Below are positions 44,619 to 52,910 of a stretch of DNA of 64,000 nucleotides, piece by piece. The translations under genes were made by a program, and so were the position numbers. Each line of letters starts with the position of its first letter. Within the stretch, counting starts at the first letter, position 1. Below the pieces are notes generated by a model. The model saw only the letters and a program-made list of their open reading frames with translations. It had not been told where the DNA came from and searched no databases. Source of the DNA: Amycolatopsis sp. NBC_01480 (GTDB taxonomy: Bacteria; Actinomycetota; Actinomycetes; Mycobacteriales; Pseudonocardiaceae); NCBI RefSeq assembly GCF_036227205.1, contig NZ_CP109442.1:620001-684000 (forward strand), in the 5' to 3' direction.

Positions 44619-45569
44619 GTGCGAGTCATCGGCCTGACCGAATTCGGCGGACCCGAGGTGCTGCGGGTGATCGAGCTGCCCGATCCCGTGCCGGGCCGCG
44701 GTGAGGTGCGCGTGCGGGTGCGCGCGGCCTCGGTCAACCCCACCGACACGCTGTTCCGTTCCGGCACCACGAGCGCGCGGTTCAACGGCCGCCCCGGGCC
44801 GTACGTGCCGGGGATGGACGCGGCGGGCGTGGTCGACGCGATCGGGCCGGACACCGACACCCCGCTCCGGCCGGGGGACGCGGTGATCACGATCGTCCGC
44901 CCGTACGAGCCGCGCGGCGGTGCGTACGCCGAGCTGGTCGTGGTGCCCGCCGCGTCGGTGGTGCCGATTCCGTCCGATGTGGACTTCCCGGCCGCGTCGA
45001 CGCTGCTGATGAACGCGCTCACCGCCCGCATGGGGCTGGACCTGCTCGCCGTCCCCACCGGTGGCACCGTCGCGGTGACCGGCGCGGCCGGCGCCTTCGG
45101 CGGATATGCCGTGCAGCTGGCCAAGAGCGACGGCCTGCGCGTGCTGGCCGACGCGTCACCGGCCGACACCGAGCTGGTCACGAGCCTGGGCGCCGACGAG
45201 GTCGTGCCGCGCGGTGACGACGTCGCCGAGCGATTCCGCGCGCTCGCGCCCGGCGGGGTCGACGGCGTGCTCGACGGGGCGATGCTGCACGAGCTGGTCG
45301 TCCCGGCCATCCGGGACGGCGGCGGGATCGCCGTCATCCGCGGCTGGGACGGCCCGGCCGGCCGCGGGATCGGGGTGCACCCGATCTGGGTCAACGAGGG
45401 CGCCACCGACCATGCCCGCCTGCTCCGGCTGCGGGACCAGGCCGAAGCGGGCGAACTGACCCTGCGCGTGGCCGGGGTGCTGCCCGCCGCCGAGGCGGCC
45501 AAGGCACACCGTCGGCTGGCCGAGGGCGGGCTGCGCGGCCGGCTGGTGCTGGACTTCACCGCCGTTTAG
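44619..45569 (+). CDS. Zinc-independent MDR alcohol dehydrogenase / quinone oxidoreductase family protein
   Basis: A 316-residue medium-chain dehydrogenase/reductase. GroES-like domain: GGPEVLRVIELPDPVPGRGE, ARFNGRPGPYVPGMDAAGVV. Nucleotide-binding motif: TGAAGAFGGYAVQLAK. The catalytic and structural zinc cysteines are absent, as in NADPH quinone reductases. GTG at 44619 after AAGGAGG. It probably reduces a quinone or enone. Convergent with the SnoaL-like gene, with a 15-bp gap. Confidence 0.87.
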   Translation: MRVIGLTEFGGPEVLRVIELPDPVPGRGEVRVRVRAASVNPTDTLFRSGTTSARFNGRPGPYVPGMDAAGVVDAIGPDTDTPLRPGDAVITIVRPYEPRGGAYAELVVVPAASVVPIPSDVDFPAASTLLMNALTARMGLDLLAVPTGGTVAVTGAAGAFGGYAVQLAKSDGLRVLADASPADTELVTSLGADEVVPRGDDVAERFRALAPGGVDGVLDGAMLHELVVPAIRDGGGIAVIRGWDGPAGRGIGVHPIWVNEGATDHARLLRLRDQAEAGELTLRVAGVLPAAEAAKAHRRLAEGGLRGRLVLDFTAV

Positions 45570-45584
45570 CGGCTCTTTCACCGC

Positions 45585-46145
45585 TCAGACGGAGAGATCC
45601 GGCGGGGTCGTGTCGAGCAGGCGCGGATCGGGCTGTTCGCCGGACATGGCCAGCAGCCCGATCACCGCGCGGCCGAGGGTGAGCAGGTCGCGGGGATTCT
45701 TCTTGTCCAGGCCGCCGATGAGCTGCTTGAGCACCGTCAGCTGGTCGAAGTAGATGCGCTCGGTGACGAGGTTTTCGTTCTCGTCGAAGAGGAAGTAAGC
45801 CGTCATCCTGGTGCGGTGCCTGGCTTTCGTCGGCGGGATCTTGCCGAGGTAGCCCAGGTGGGTGCCCAGCAGCCAGAACTCCACGATCACGGCGTCGTGG
45901 CTGTGCCGGAGCGCGATGATCTCGTGGTCCTGGTCGGGGAAGGCGACGCGGGTGTCGTGGTAGTAGCCCCGCACCTCGCCGTCGCCGTCGTGGACGGTCA
46001 TCGACGCGATCAGCTCGTAGTGCGGGTGCGGGAACGTCGACAGGGTCTGGTCCCAGTCCTGCCGGACCTCGTCGGTGAAGTGGTCGAGGACCAGCTTCTG
46101 CCGGGCCCGCAGGACTTCCTCGGACGGAAAAGTGAAGGTGGACAA
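45585..46145 (-). CDS. SnoaL-like / NTF2-fold protein
   Basis: A 186-residue protein of the SnoaL-like ester-cyclase fold, seen in the C-terminal FDENENLVTERIYFDQLTVL segment and the HSHDAVIVEFWLLGTHLG strands. Start is TTG at 46145 (L-STFTFPSEEV) after GGGGAGAG; an ATG at 46256 would put the operators inside the gene. Divergent from a TetR gene with two matching operator-like palindromes between them, so it is very likely repressed by that regulator. Activity unknown: the family includes cyclases, hydrolases and non-catalytic binders. Confidence 0.8.
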   Translation of the reverse strand: MSTFTFPSEEVLRARQKLVLDHFTDEVRQDWDQTLSTFPHPHYELIASMTVHDGDGEVRGYYHDTRVAFPDQDHEIIALRHSHDAVIVEFWLLGTHLGYLGKIPPTKARHRTRMTAYFLFDENENLVTERIYFDQLTVLKQLIGGLDKKNPRDLLTLGRAVIGLLAMSGEQPDPRLLDTTPPDLSV

Positions 46146-46176
46146 GGGCTCTCCCCGATCAGGCGTAAACAGGAAA

Positions 46177-46189
46177 CCTACGCTGTAGG
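46177..46189. promoter_or_regulatory. Candidate TetR operator O1
   Basis: CCTAC-GCT-GTAGG, a 5-bp-arm palindrome. It matches O2 at 46210 and lies 33 bp from it start to start, three helical turns, in the divergent SnoaL-like/TetR gap. Confidence 0.7.
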
Positions 46190-46209
46190 AATATGCGGAC
46201 GACTGTATC

Positions 46210-46222
46210 CCTACGGTGTAGG
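46210..46222. promoter_or_regulatory. Candidate TetR operator O2
   Basis: CCTAC-GGT-GTAGG, identical arms to O1. It lies 45 bp before the TetR ATG. Two same-sequence sites on one face of the helix fit binding by two dimers that shut off both promoters. Confidence 0.7.
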
Positions 46223-46267
46223 ATTTGTCTACCGCGGCCACCGGGAAGCGGAGCAAGGGAGGCGCAC

Positions 46268-46942
46268 ATGGCCGACGGCAAGCCGCGGCGCGGTCGCCCG
46301 GCGGGCGGGAAACCGGTCCTCACGAGGGAGCGCATCGTCACCGAGGCGCTGATGATGGTCGAGCAGGAAGGCCTCGACGCGGTCACCATGCGGGGGCTCG
46401 CCCGGCGGCTGGGCGTCGACGCGATGAGCCTGTACCACCACGTCGACAACCGGGAAACGCTGCTCAACCGGATCACCGAACTCGTGCTCGCCGGCATAGA
46501 GTTGCCGCCCGGCACCGGCTCGTTCCGCGACGACGTGCACGCGATGGCCCAGGCGTTCCGCCGCGTCGCACTCCGGCACCCGCACAGCGCGCCACTGGTG
46601 CTCACCCGTCAGCTCGGGTCGTTCGCGGCGCTGGCCCCGGTCGAGGCGGTGCTGTCCATCCTGCGCGACGCGGGTTTTCCGCCTGGTTCCGCCGTGCACG
46701 CCACGCGTTCGGTGCTGGCCTTCGTGATCGGCAGCCTGCTGCGCGAGGTCTCCGCGGGCCCCACCTTCAGCGGCGACGACCTGGGTGGCGTCGAACGGCG
46801 CCTGGCCGAACTGCGGGCCTCCGGCCTGCCCCACGTCGTCGAGGCGGCGCCGGACCTGGCCGTCTGCGATCACGAGGAAGAGTTCGAATTCGGGCTCGAC
46901 CTGCTGATCGTGGCGTTGGAGCGGCAACTGCAGCGGTCGTGA
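46268..46942 (+). CDS. TetR family transcriptional regulator (TetR_C-type C-terminus)
   Basis: A 224-residue repressor. A basic RRGRPAGGKPVLTR leader precedes the HTH (residues about 20-70, IVTEALMMVEQEGLDAVTMR, then GLARRLGVDAMSLYHHVDNR). The C-terminal region (LRHPHSAPLVLTRQ ...) is of the tetracycline-repressor-like class. The ATG at 46268 follows AGGGAGG. Divergent from the SnoaL-like gene; twin palindromes between them are the probable operators. A 15-bp hairpin ends the transcript. Confidence 0.9.
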   Translation: MADGKPRRGRPAGGKPVLTRERIVTEALMMVEQEGLDAVTMRGLARRLGVDAMSLYHHVDNRETLLNRITELVLAGIELPPGTGSFRDDVHAMAQAFRRVALRHPHSAPLVLTRQLGSFAALAPVEAVLSILRDAGFPPGSAVHATRSVLAFVIGSLLREVSAGPTFSGDDLGGVERRLAELRASGLPHVVEAAPDLAVCDHEEEFEFGLDLLIVALERQLQRS

Positions 46943-47001
46943 TCGCACTCCCCCGATGTCACGTTCTTCGCCCGGGCGGTGTCCTGGAGGGGTGTTCGCC
47001 A

Positions 47002-47040
47002 GTCGGCGGTATCCGGAAGGGACGACCGGATACCGCCGAC
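47002..47040. terminator. Terminator hairpin between TetR and infA genes
   Basis: GTCGGCGGTATCCGG (47002-47016) pairs perfectly with CCGGATACCGCCGAC (47026-47040), with a 9-nt loop. It lies between the convergent TetR (ends 46942) and IF-1 (ends 47082) genes. Confidence 0.75.
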
Positions 47041-47081
47041 CTGGATGCGGCCCGCGCGTTCGCCGAAAGGCTGCGCGACAG

Positions 47082-47303
47082 CTAGTTCCGGTACCGGAAC
47101 AAGATCCGGCCGCGGGTGAGGTCGTACGGGCTCAGCTCCACCAGCACCCGGTCATACGGCAGGATCTTGATGTAGTTCCGCCGGATCTTCCCGCTGATGT
47201 GCGCGAGGACCTTGTGCCCGTTCTCCAATTCCACCCGGAAAGTGGCGTTGCGCAGGCATTCGACGACGGTGCCTTCGATTTCGATGGCCGATGTGGTTGC
47301 CAT
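47082..47303 (-). CDS. infA: Translation initiation factor IF-1 (outside a ribosomal-protein operon; probable paralogue)
   Basis: A 73-residue S1/OB-fold factor that binds the 30S A site. Family core [32 protein letters not shown] and [15 protein letters not shown] is intact. It differs from the usual actinobacterial housekeeping IF-1 (start MAKKDGAIE...) in the N-terminus MATTSAIE and in [17 protein letters not shown]. It is not with ribosomal-protein genes but 1 bp downstream of a GNAT gene, so it is probably a second copy with a special role. ATG at 47303 with GGAG upstream inside the GNAT gene. Confidence 0.9.
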   Translation of the reverse strand: MATTSAIEIEGTVVECLRNATFRVELENGHKVLAHISGKIRRNYIKILPYDRVLVELSPYDLTRGRILFRYRN

Positions 47304-47304
47304 G

Positions 47305-48099
47305 TCAGCGAAGCTCCATTTCCAGGCTGCTGCCCGCGCGCCGGGCGCCGACACTTTCGAACAGCGCCACGGCCGCCGCGTTGGATTCGTTCACGTCGGC
47401 CGAAGCCTCGGGATGGCCGGAACGGTGCAGTGAGCCCAAAACCCCGGCCAGCAGCGCACGGGCGATGCCCCGGCGGCGCAGGTCGGTGCGGACGGCGATC
47501 AGCCTGATGCGCGGCTGCCGCAACGGAACCAGGCGCAGCAGGCCTACGTATCGCTCGTCCTGTGCCGCCACCGCGTACTTCGACGTGTCGAACGCCGTGG
47601 CGCCGTCCGGGCGGACCAGCACCTCGGCCGGCATCTCCTGCCAGCCGACGGTGGCCTCGACCTCGTCGCGGATCACGCGGTCCACCGCGCGCAACGGGCC
47701 TTCTTGCGCTTCGCCGACGCCCAGCACCTTCACGCCCGGGGGTGGCAGCACCGAGCCGAGCCCCGTGACCGCGGGGTCGGTCGGCACGAGGTACTCCCAC
47801 TCGCGGCGCCGGGTCGTGAAGCCGGCTCGCTCCCATTGGGACGTCAAGTCGACATCGGCCTCGTCGACCACCGTGTACAGCGGCTTGGGCAGATCAGGCA
47901 GCATCGCCTCGGCGAGCTGGTCGAAAACCGGGCGGTGCCACGCGTCGATGCTGACGAAGACCCGCCCGTCGGGCCGGTGTGTGGCCTCGCCGCGGCCGAC
48001 CACGCGGTCGTCCTCCAGCGCGTGCCAATGCCGCTCCGCGACCCGGGTGATCAGCACGGCGTGCTCGCCCGTGCCGGCAGAGAAATGCAGAGATTCCAT
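47305..48099 (-). CDS. GNAT family N-acetyltransferase (two-domain)
   Basis: A 264-residue protein. The C-terminal GNAT domain is clear: [20 protein letters not shown], with acetyl-CoA motif [18 protein letters not shown] and [16 protein letters not shown]. The N-terminal half looks like a degenerate second GNAT domain. ATG at 48099 with AAAGG upstream. It sits between a 19-codon reading frame with a strong ribosome site and an IF-1 gene, which suggests expression linked to translation status. The acceptor is unknown; antibiotic or ribosomal-protein acetylation are possibilities. Confidence 0.85.
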   Translation of the reverse strand: MESLHFSAGTGEHAVLITRVAERHWHALEDDRVVGRGEATHRPDGRVFVSIDAWHRPVFDQLAEAMLPDLPKPLYTVVDEADVDLTSQWERAGFTTRRREWEYLVPTDPAVTGLGSVLPPPGVKVLGVGEAQEGPLRAVDRVIRDEVEATVGWQEMPAEVLVRPDGATAFDTSKYAVAAQDERYVGLLRLVPLRQPRIRLIAVRTDLRRRGIARALLAGVLGSLHRSGHPEASADVNESNAAAVALFESVGARRAGSSLEMELR

Positions 48100-48148
48100 G
48101 GGATGACGCCTTTCACCGATTGCCTGTTCGAGGCGCTCCCGGCGACAG

Positions 48149-48208
48149 CTACGTCAATCGCCCGACCGTGACGGCGACAGGGAGCACCCATGCAGATGCA
48201 GCGTTCAT
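48149..48208 (-). CDS. Putative 19-aa leader peptide (uORF) upstream of GNAT-infA
   Basis: A short frame MNAASAWVLPVAVTVGRLT then TAG. Its ribosome site GAGGAGGTGAG is the best for several kb. It ends 49 nt before the GNAT start. The octamer CTGTCGCC occurs inside the frame and again just after its stop, so alternative RNA pairings are possible. This is the layout of a translational or transcriptional attenuator. Too short for any homology judgement. Confidence 0.5.
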   Translation of the reverse strand: MNAASAWVLPVAVTVGRLT

Positions 48209-48245
48209 GGGTCTCACCTCCTCGCACGATGTCACGGTCCCCGGC

Positions 48246-48275
48246 ACGGTAGCGGGCCTCACGGCCTCCCGCCAA
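48246..48275 (-). promoter_or_regulatory. Candidate promoter of the leader-GNAT-infA operon
   Basis: On the minus strand TTGGCG (48275-48270), 18-bp spacer, TACCGT (48251-48246). AT-rich bases GGAAAAGGG lie just upstream of the -35. Predicted leader start is about 30 nt before the uORF ATG. By eye only. Confidence 0.35.
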
Positions 48276-48308
48276 ACCCTTTTCCGGACGCCCCCGTGAC
48301 GGCCCGGT

Positions 48309-49838
48309 TCAGCGGGCCGCCGCCTCCTCCGGCGCGCCGAACCACTCGGTGAGTGCCTCTCGCAACGAGGGTCCGGCGGGCTCGCCAATCGTTGCGGCCC
48401 AAGCGATGTGGGCGTCCGGTCGGATCAGGAGGGCCTCGGCGGTCCGGTCGTCGGTCTTGGCGGTCCGGATGTCGACGCGATGCCGCCAGCCCTCGGCGGC
48501 ATCGAGGATTTCGGGCCGCCCGGCGAGGTCCAGCAGGACGGGACGGGCGGGGTGCATGAGTTCCGCGACGGTGGTCGTCCCCTGGTCGGTGTGCAGGGTG
48601 AGGTCGGGTGCGAAAGTCCCCGCCAGTGCGTGGGAGCCGGAGGCCGGGTAACGGATGTCGGCGCCGGCGATCAGGGCGGCCATGCGGCGCGCCGCCTGTT
48701 CGTCGGCGACCAGTTCCTGGAAGACCCGCCGGAGCGCGTCGGCGGCCTCGTCCTGCCCGCGCCGCAACGCGACCTGCGCCCGGGTGTGCAGCAGCGTTCG
48801 CTCGGCGGCGCTTCGGCGTTCCTGGTCGTAGGTGTCCAGCAGGCCGTCCGGCGCCCAGCCGTGCAGCTCGGCGGCCAGCTTCCAGGACAGGTTGACCGCG
48901 TCGAGCAAACCGGCGTTGAGCGCGACGCCGGTGGCGGGGAACTGGTGCGCCGCGTCGCCGGCCAGCAGGACCCGCCCGTCTCGGTACCGTTCGGCCTGAC
49001 GGGCCTGGAAGGTGTAGCGCGACAAGCGATTCGGCTCGCCGAGGGGAAGGTCCGCGCCGAGCACGCGGCGGATGCTGTCCCCCAGTTCGGCCAGGGTCAT
49101 CGGCACTTCGTCGTCGTACTCGGCCGACTCGTCCTCGGTGGTCTGGATCATCAGCCCGCCGACGGCCAGCCACCCGAAGGCGAACACCCCGCGGTCCGTC
49201 CGGGTGAAGCCCGCGGCGAGCCGGCCGATCCCGGGGACGTCGAGGTCGCCGTTGTCGAGGCGGGTCACCGAATCGGGCAAGGTGAGCTGGCCCAGCCGGT
49301 TGACCTCCGGGTACGTGGTGCCGGGGAACCCGATGCCGGCGGCGGCGCGGACCCGGCTGTGCGCACCGTCGCAGCCGACCAGGTAGCGAGCGGTCACCTG
49401 GTACGGCCCGTCCGGGCCGCGCACCTCGACGGTGACCGCGGCGTCGTCCTGGCTCACCCCGGTGACCTCGTGGCCGCGGCGGACCTCGACGCCAAGCTCG
49501 CTCGCGCGTTCCCCCAGGACCCGCTCGAGCCGTGGCTGCGGGATCCCGATGCCCCGCAGCGGGGAGCCGGCCAGGTTCGACAGATCCACGTGCACCCCGC
49601 CGAACGGCACCGCGAACCCCTGGCGGGCGGGATGTGTGCCGGCCGCTTCGACGCGGTCCAGCAGGCCGCGGTAGCGCAGCAGGTCCAGGATCTGCCCGCC
49701 GAGCCCGTTGGCCCGGGCGGTCTCCCGGATCTCCGGCCGGCGTTCCAGCACCAGCGGCCGCAGCCCGGCCAGGCTCAGCTCGGTGGCCAGCATCAGCCCG
49801 ACCGGCCCGCCACCCACGACGATCACGTCGACGTCCAT
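48309..49838 (-). CDS. Class A FAD monooxygenase (PheA/TfdB, rifampicin-monooxygenase-like family)
   Basis: A 509-residue aromatic hydroxylase. The FAD motif is VIVVGGGPVGLMLATEL (residues about 5-21). The DG region YLVGCDGAHSRVRAAAG and the GD motif DGRVLLAGDAAHQFPATGVA follow. A thioredoxin-like C-terminal domain ends the protein. This class hydroxylates phenols, polyketides or rifamycins using NAD(P)H. The ATG at 49838 follows GGGAG. It stands alone; the long upstream extension in the same frame is not coding. Resistance or catabolic role not decidable. Confidence 0.87.
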   Translation of the reverse strand: MDVDVIVVGGGPVGLMLATELSLAGLRPLVLERRPEIRETARANGLGGQILDLLRYRGLLDRVEAAGTHPARQGFAVPFGGVHVDLSNLAGSPLRGIGIPQPRLERVLGERASELGVEVRRGHEVTGVSQDDAAVTVEVRGPDGPYQVTARYLVGCDGAHSRVRAAAGIGFPGTTYPEVNRLGQLTLPDSVTRLDNGDLDVPGIGRLAAGFTRTDRGVFAFGWLAVGGLMIQTTEDESAEYDDEVPMTLAELGDSIRRVLGADLPLGEPNRLSRYTFQARQAERYRDGRVLLAGDAAHQFPATGVALNAGLLDAVNLSWKLAAELHGWAPDGLLDTYDQERRSAAERTLLHTRAQVALRRGQDEAADALRRVFQELVADEQAARRMAALIAGADIRYPASGSHALAGTFAPDLTLHTDQGTTTVAELMHPARPVLLDLAGRPEILDAAEGWRHRVDIRTAKTDDRTAEALLIRPDAHIAWAATIGEPAGPSLREALTEWFGAPEEAAAR

Positions 49839-50033
49839 CACGCTCCCGTTTCCCCAGGTTCCGGCTTCGGTGGGCGATCTTGCACCATCGGCCGGGTCTT
49901 GCCGCAAGCCCTGGGGTGCGCTATAAGTTGAGAGTGGGAAGGGGCTTGGTGCTCCTTCCTTTTGTCGTCTCTTGTGGACGGCAGGGTGTCGTGGCGGCGG
50001 TTTTTGTCGGTGGGTGCCGGTACCTTCGGGGGC

Positions 50034-50825
50034 ATGGCAACACTGGTGACTTTCCACGCCCATCCGGACGACGAGTGCATCGTCACGGGCGGCGTGATGC
50101 GCAAGGCCGCCGACGAGGGGCACCGCGTCGTGCTCGTCGTGGCGACGCGGGGCGAGGTGGGCGAAGTGCCCGAAGGCTTCCTCAACGAGGGTGAAGAGCT
50201 GTGGGAGCGGCGCGTCCGGGAGGCGCACGCCGCGGCGGAGGTGCTCGGCGTGAAGCGCCTGGAGTTCCTCGGCTACCGCGACTCGGGAATGATGGGCGAG
50301 CCGACGAACGACGCGCCGGGCACGTTCTGGACCGCCCCCGTGGAGGAGGCCGCCGAGCGGCTGGCCGCGATCCTGCGCGAGGAGTCCGCCGACGTGCTCA
50401 CGGTCTACGACGACTACGGCAACTACGGCCACCCGGACCACATCCAGGTCCACCGCGTCGGCATGCGCGCCGCCGAACTGACCGGTGTCAAGCGCGTCTA
50501 CCAGGCCACCGCGAACCGCGACTACATGCGCCGCGGCTTCGAGGAAGCCGTCAAACGAGGCGACCTCCCCGCCGACGCCCTCCCAGACCCGGACGACCAG
50601 CGAATGGGCAAGCCCGAGTCCGAACTCACCGCCGCCGTCGACGTCACGGCCTACCTGGACACCAAACGCGCCGCAATGCGCGCCCACCCCAGCCAGATCA
50701 GCGAGGACTCGTTCTTCCTGGCCATGCCGGACGAGGGCTTCCGGTTCGCCTTCGGCACGGAGTGGTTCATCCGCGAGGGCCAAGGCCCGGGCATCACGGA
50801 GACAGACCTGATGGCCGGTTTGTGA
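50034..50825 (+). CDS. PIG-L/LmbE family deacetylase (Mca/MshB-like)
   Basis: A 263-residue zinc N-deacetylase. Zinc site HAHPDDE near residue 8 and the distal GHPDHIQVHRVG are present. The family includes MshB and Mca of mycothiol synthesis and detoxification; the TVYDDYGNYGHPDH segment fits this branch. ATG at 50034 (MATLVTFHAHPDDE), weak GGGGG site. Which of the family reactions it performs cannot be told; actinobacteria carry several paralogues. Confidence 0.87.
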   Translation: MATLVTFHAHPDDECIVTGGVMRKAADEGHRVVLVVATRGEVGEVPEGFLNEGEELWERRVREAHAAAEVLGVKRLEFLGYRDSGMMGEPTNDAPGTFWTAPVEEAAERLAAILREESADVLTVYDDYGNYGHPDHIQVHRVGMRAAELTGVKRVYQATANRDYMRRGFEEAVKRGDLPADALPDPDDQRMGKPESELTAAVDVTAYLDTKRAAMRAHPSQISEDSFFLAMPDEGFRFAFGTEWFIREGQGPGITETDLMAGL

Positions 50826-51243
50826 CGGCGCCCGGTACCGCCCTTGTGACCGGGGTGGGCCGCCGGGCCGGGCTGGCACGGCCGGGTTGGCGCAGCCGGG
50901 CTGGCACGGGCGGGCTGGGGCTGGGGCTGGGCTGGTTGACCAACCGGGGCTGGGCCGGCGCGCTCCGAGGTTGGGCTGGCGCGGCCCGGGGCTGGGCTGG
51001 CTGGTTAGCGCAGCCGAGGTGGGCGGGCGCAGCCCGAGGCGAACTGGCGTGGGACTGGCGCAGCCCGGCGTGGACTGGGTTGGTGCGGCCAAGGGTCGCC
51101 GACCGGCTGGAGCGCGCTGACCGGCCCGGCTGGGGGGGTCGGCTAAGTGCCTCGGGGGGTTGGGCGGCAACGGGTTTCGTTCCGGCCGCGCGTGAGCGAG
51201 AGCTTCAGGCGAGCGGGGCTGCAGCCGCTAGTGAGCAGCAGCC
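50826..51243. repeat. Gene-free low-complexity GGCTGG-rich stretch with G-quadruplex motif
   Basis: The 418 bp between the convergent PIG-L and RidA genes contain many degenerate copies of GGCTGG/GGCGCAGCC (densest 50866-51090). Five G-runs (GGG, GGG, GGGG, GGGG, GGG with 1-2 nt loops) lie at 50908-50931, a textbook G4 pattern. Reading frames here give only Gly/Trp/Arg/Ala low-complexity peptides. I see no gene. Confidence 0.7.
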
Positions 51244-51651
51244 TCAGTCGAGCGCGGCGGTCACGTCCAGTTCCACCAGCTGTCCCGGATACCCAAGCTG
51301 CGCGACTCCCAGCAAGGTGCTCGCCGTGGTGAACGCGGCGGCGATCTCGGAGGTGGTGAAGCGTTCCCAGACTGCTGACAGGGTGGCGCGGTCGGACGTG
51401 ACCACGTAGACGACCGTGCGCACCACGTCGTCCGGGTTGGCACCGGCTGCGGTGAGAGCGGTGGCCGTGTTGGCGACGACCTGGTCCACTTGCGCGAGTA
51501 CGTCTCCGGGCACCACGGTGGCGTCCACTACCAACGGGCACTGACCGGCCAAGTACACGGCGCGGCGTGCCTCAGCTGTGGTCACATGGTGGTAGCCGGG
51601 GGTCGCGTGCAGGGCGGGCGGGTTCTGCCGGTGAATCGTCACCACCGGCAT
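51244..51651 (-). CDS. RidA (YjgF/YER057c/UK114) family protein
   Basis: A 135-residue protein of the Rid family. Conserved segments are RRAVYLAGQCPLVVDATVVP, QVDQVVANTATALTAAGANP and DDVVRTVVYVVTS. RidA proper hydrolyses reactive enamines released by PLP enzymes, but this subgroup may differ: the key Arg of RidA is not evident at the usual place. ATG at 51651. Divergent from mtnA across 128 bp. Confidence 0.82.
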   Translation of the reverse strand: MPVVTIHRQNPPALHATPGYHHVTTAEARRAVYLAGQCPLVVDATVVPGDVLAQVDQVVANTATALTAAGANPDDVVRTVVYVVTSDRATLSAVWERFTTSEIAAAFTTASTLLGVAQLGYPGQLVELDVTAALD

Positions 51652-51779
51652 CCTGGCTGAACGGCAAGGGCCGAACCACCGAATAACCGAGCCGCCCAGC
51701 CCGCGGGCCAGACCGCCTTACCGGGCCAGCCTGACCAATCAGGCCACCAAGCCGGACGTTCAAGGGAACGGAGGGGACC

Positions 51780-52904
51780 ATGCGCCGCACAGTCGACTGG
51801 GTCGACGGCACCATCGAGATCATCGACCAGGTCGCGTTGCCCGGCGAGTACCGCATGCTGCGGCTGCGGACCGTCGACGAGCTGATCGACGCTATCCGGC
51901 GGTTAGCCGTGCGTGGGGCGCCCGCGTTGGGTGGGGCGGGCGCGCTCGGAGTGGCGCTCGCAGCCTTCGCGGGTCGGGACGCCCGGGCCGGAACCACGCA
52001 CACAACTGCGATCCGAGCGGAAGCCGCACGCGCGGCCGACGTCCGGGCAGAGGCCACTCCCCCAGCCGAAGCCACGAGCACAGCCGACGTCCGGGCCGAA
52101 GCCACGAGCACAGCCGACGTCCGAGCCGAGGCCAAGCGGATTGCCGAGGCGCGGCCCACCGCGGTCAACCTCAGCTGGGGCGTCACCCGCGCGCTGGCGA
52201 AGCTCGACGACGGGCCCGAAGCCGTGCTCGCCGAGGCGTTGGCTGTGCTGGACGAGGATGAGCGACTCAACCGCGCCGCGTCCGCGCATGCGGCGGAAGT
52301 GGTGCTCGGCGCTACCCGACGGCGGCCGTTGCGGTTGCTCAGTCACTGCAACGCCGGGCATCTCGCCACGGTCGGGTGGGGCACTGCGCTGGGCGTCGTC
52401 TGGCATTTACATGAGCGGGGGCTGGTGGAGTCGGTGCTGGTCGACGAGACGCGGCCGCTGTTGCAAGGCGCGCGGCTCACCGCGTGGGAGCTCGCCCAGG
52501 CCGGAGTGCCCTACCGCATCCAGCCGGACAGTGCGGCCGCCGCCGCGATGGCACTCGGGCTGGTCGACTGCGTGCTCGTCGGCGCCGACCGCATCACCGC
52601 GAACGGCGACGTCGCCAACAAGATCGGCACCTACGGCCTCGCCATCGCCGCCGCGCATCACGGGGTGCCGTTCGTGGTTGTCGCGCCGTCGTCCACTGTG
52701 GACGAATCGCTGGCCACCGGTGCGGACATCACGATCGAGGAGCGCGCGGCGGACGAGCTGACCGACTTCGGCGGGCTTCGGGTGGCTCCCGACGGCGCCG
52801 CTGTGTTCAACCCAGCCTTCGATGTCACGCCCGCTGCCCTGATCACCGCGGTCGTCACCGAGCACGGTGTTCGCACGCCATCAGCCGACGGAGCACGCGT
52901 GTGA
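51780..52904 (+). CDS. mtnA: S-methyl-5-thioribose-1-phosphate isomerase with internal repeat expansion
   Basis: A 374-residue methionine-salvage enzyme converting 5-methylthioribose-1-phosphate to methylthioribulose-1-phosphate. It keeps VRGAPALGGAGALGVALAAF, the catalytic-Cys region SHCNAGHLATVGWGTALG and the Asp region GADRITANGDVANKIGTYG. Between residues ~62 and ~122 a low-complexity insert built from TADVRAEATS-like decapeptides lengthens the usual ~345-residue protein. The insert lies in a surface helix region before AEARPTAVNLSWG. ATG at 51780. No other salvage gene is adjacent. Confidence 0.9.
   Translation: MRRTVDWVDGTIEIIDQVALPGEYRMLRLRTVDELIDAIRRLAVRGAPALGGAGALGVALAAFAGRDARAGTTHTTAIRAEAARAADVRAEATPPAEATSTADVRAEATSTADVRAEAKRIAEARPTAVNLSWGVTRALAKLDDGPEAVLAEALAVLDEDERLNRAASAHAAEVVLGATRRRPLRLLSHCNAGHLATVGWGTALGVVWHLHERGLVESVLVDETRPLLQGARLTAWELAQAGVPYRIQPDSAAAAAMALGLVDCVLVGADRITANGDVANKIGTYGLAIAAAHHGVPFVVVAPSSTVDESLATGADITIEERAADELTDFGGLRVAPDGAAVFNPAFDVTPAALITAVVTEHGVRTPSADGARV
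52033..52137 (+). repeat. 30-bp in-frame tandem repeat inside mtnA
   Basis: Units 52065-52094 and 52095-52124 match at 29 of 30 positions (start GCCGAAGCCACGAGCACAGC). A partial third unit follows, and degenerate copies precede from 52033. Each unit is ten codons, so the frame is kept. Confidence 0.85.
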
Positions 52905-52910
52905 CCAGCT

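Noticed and set aside
49839..51170. 440-residue N-terminal extension of the class A monooxygenase frame
   Set aside because: It overlaps the PIG-L gene and the G-rich gap in antisense; the FAD motif begins right after the ATG at 49838.
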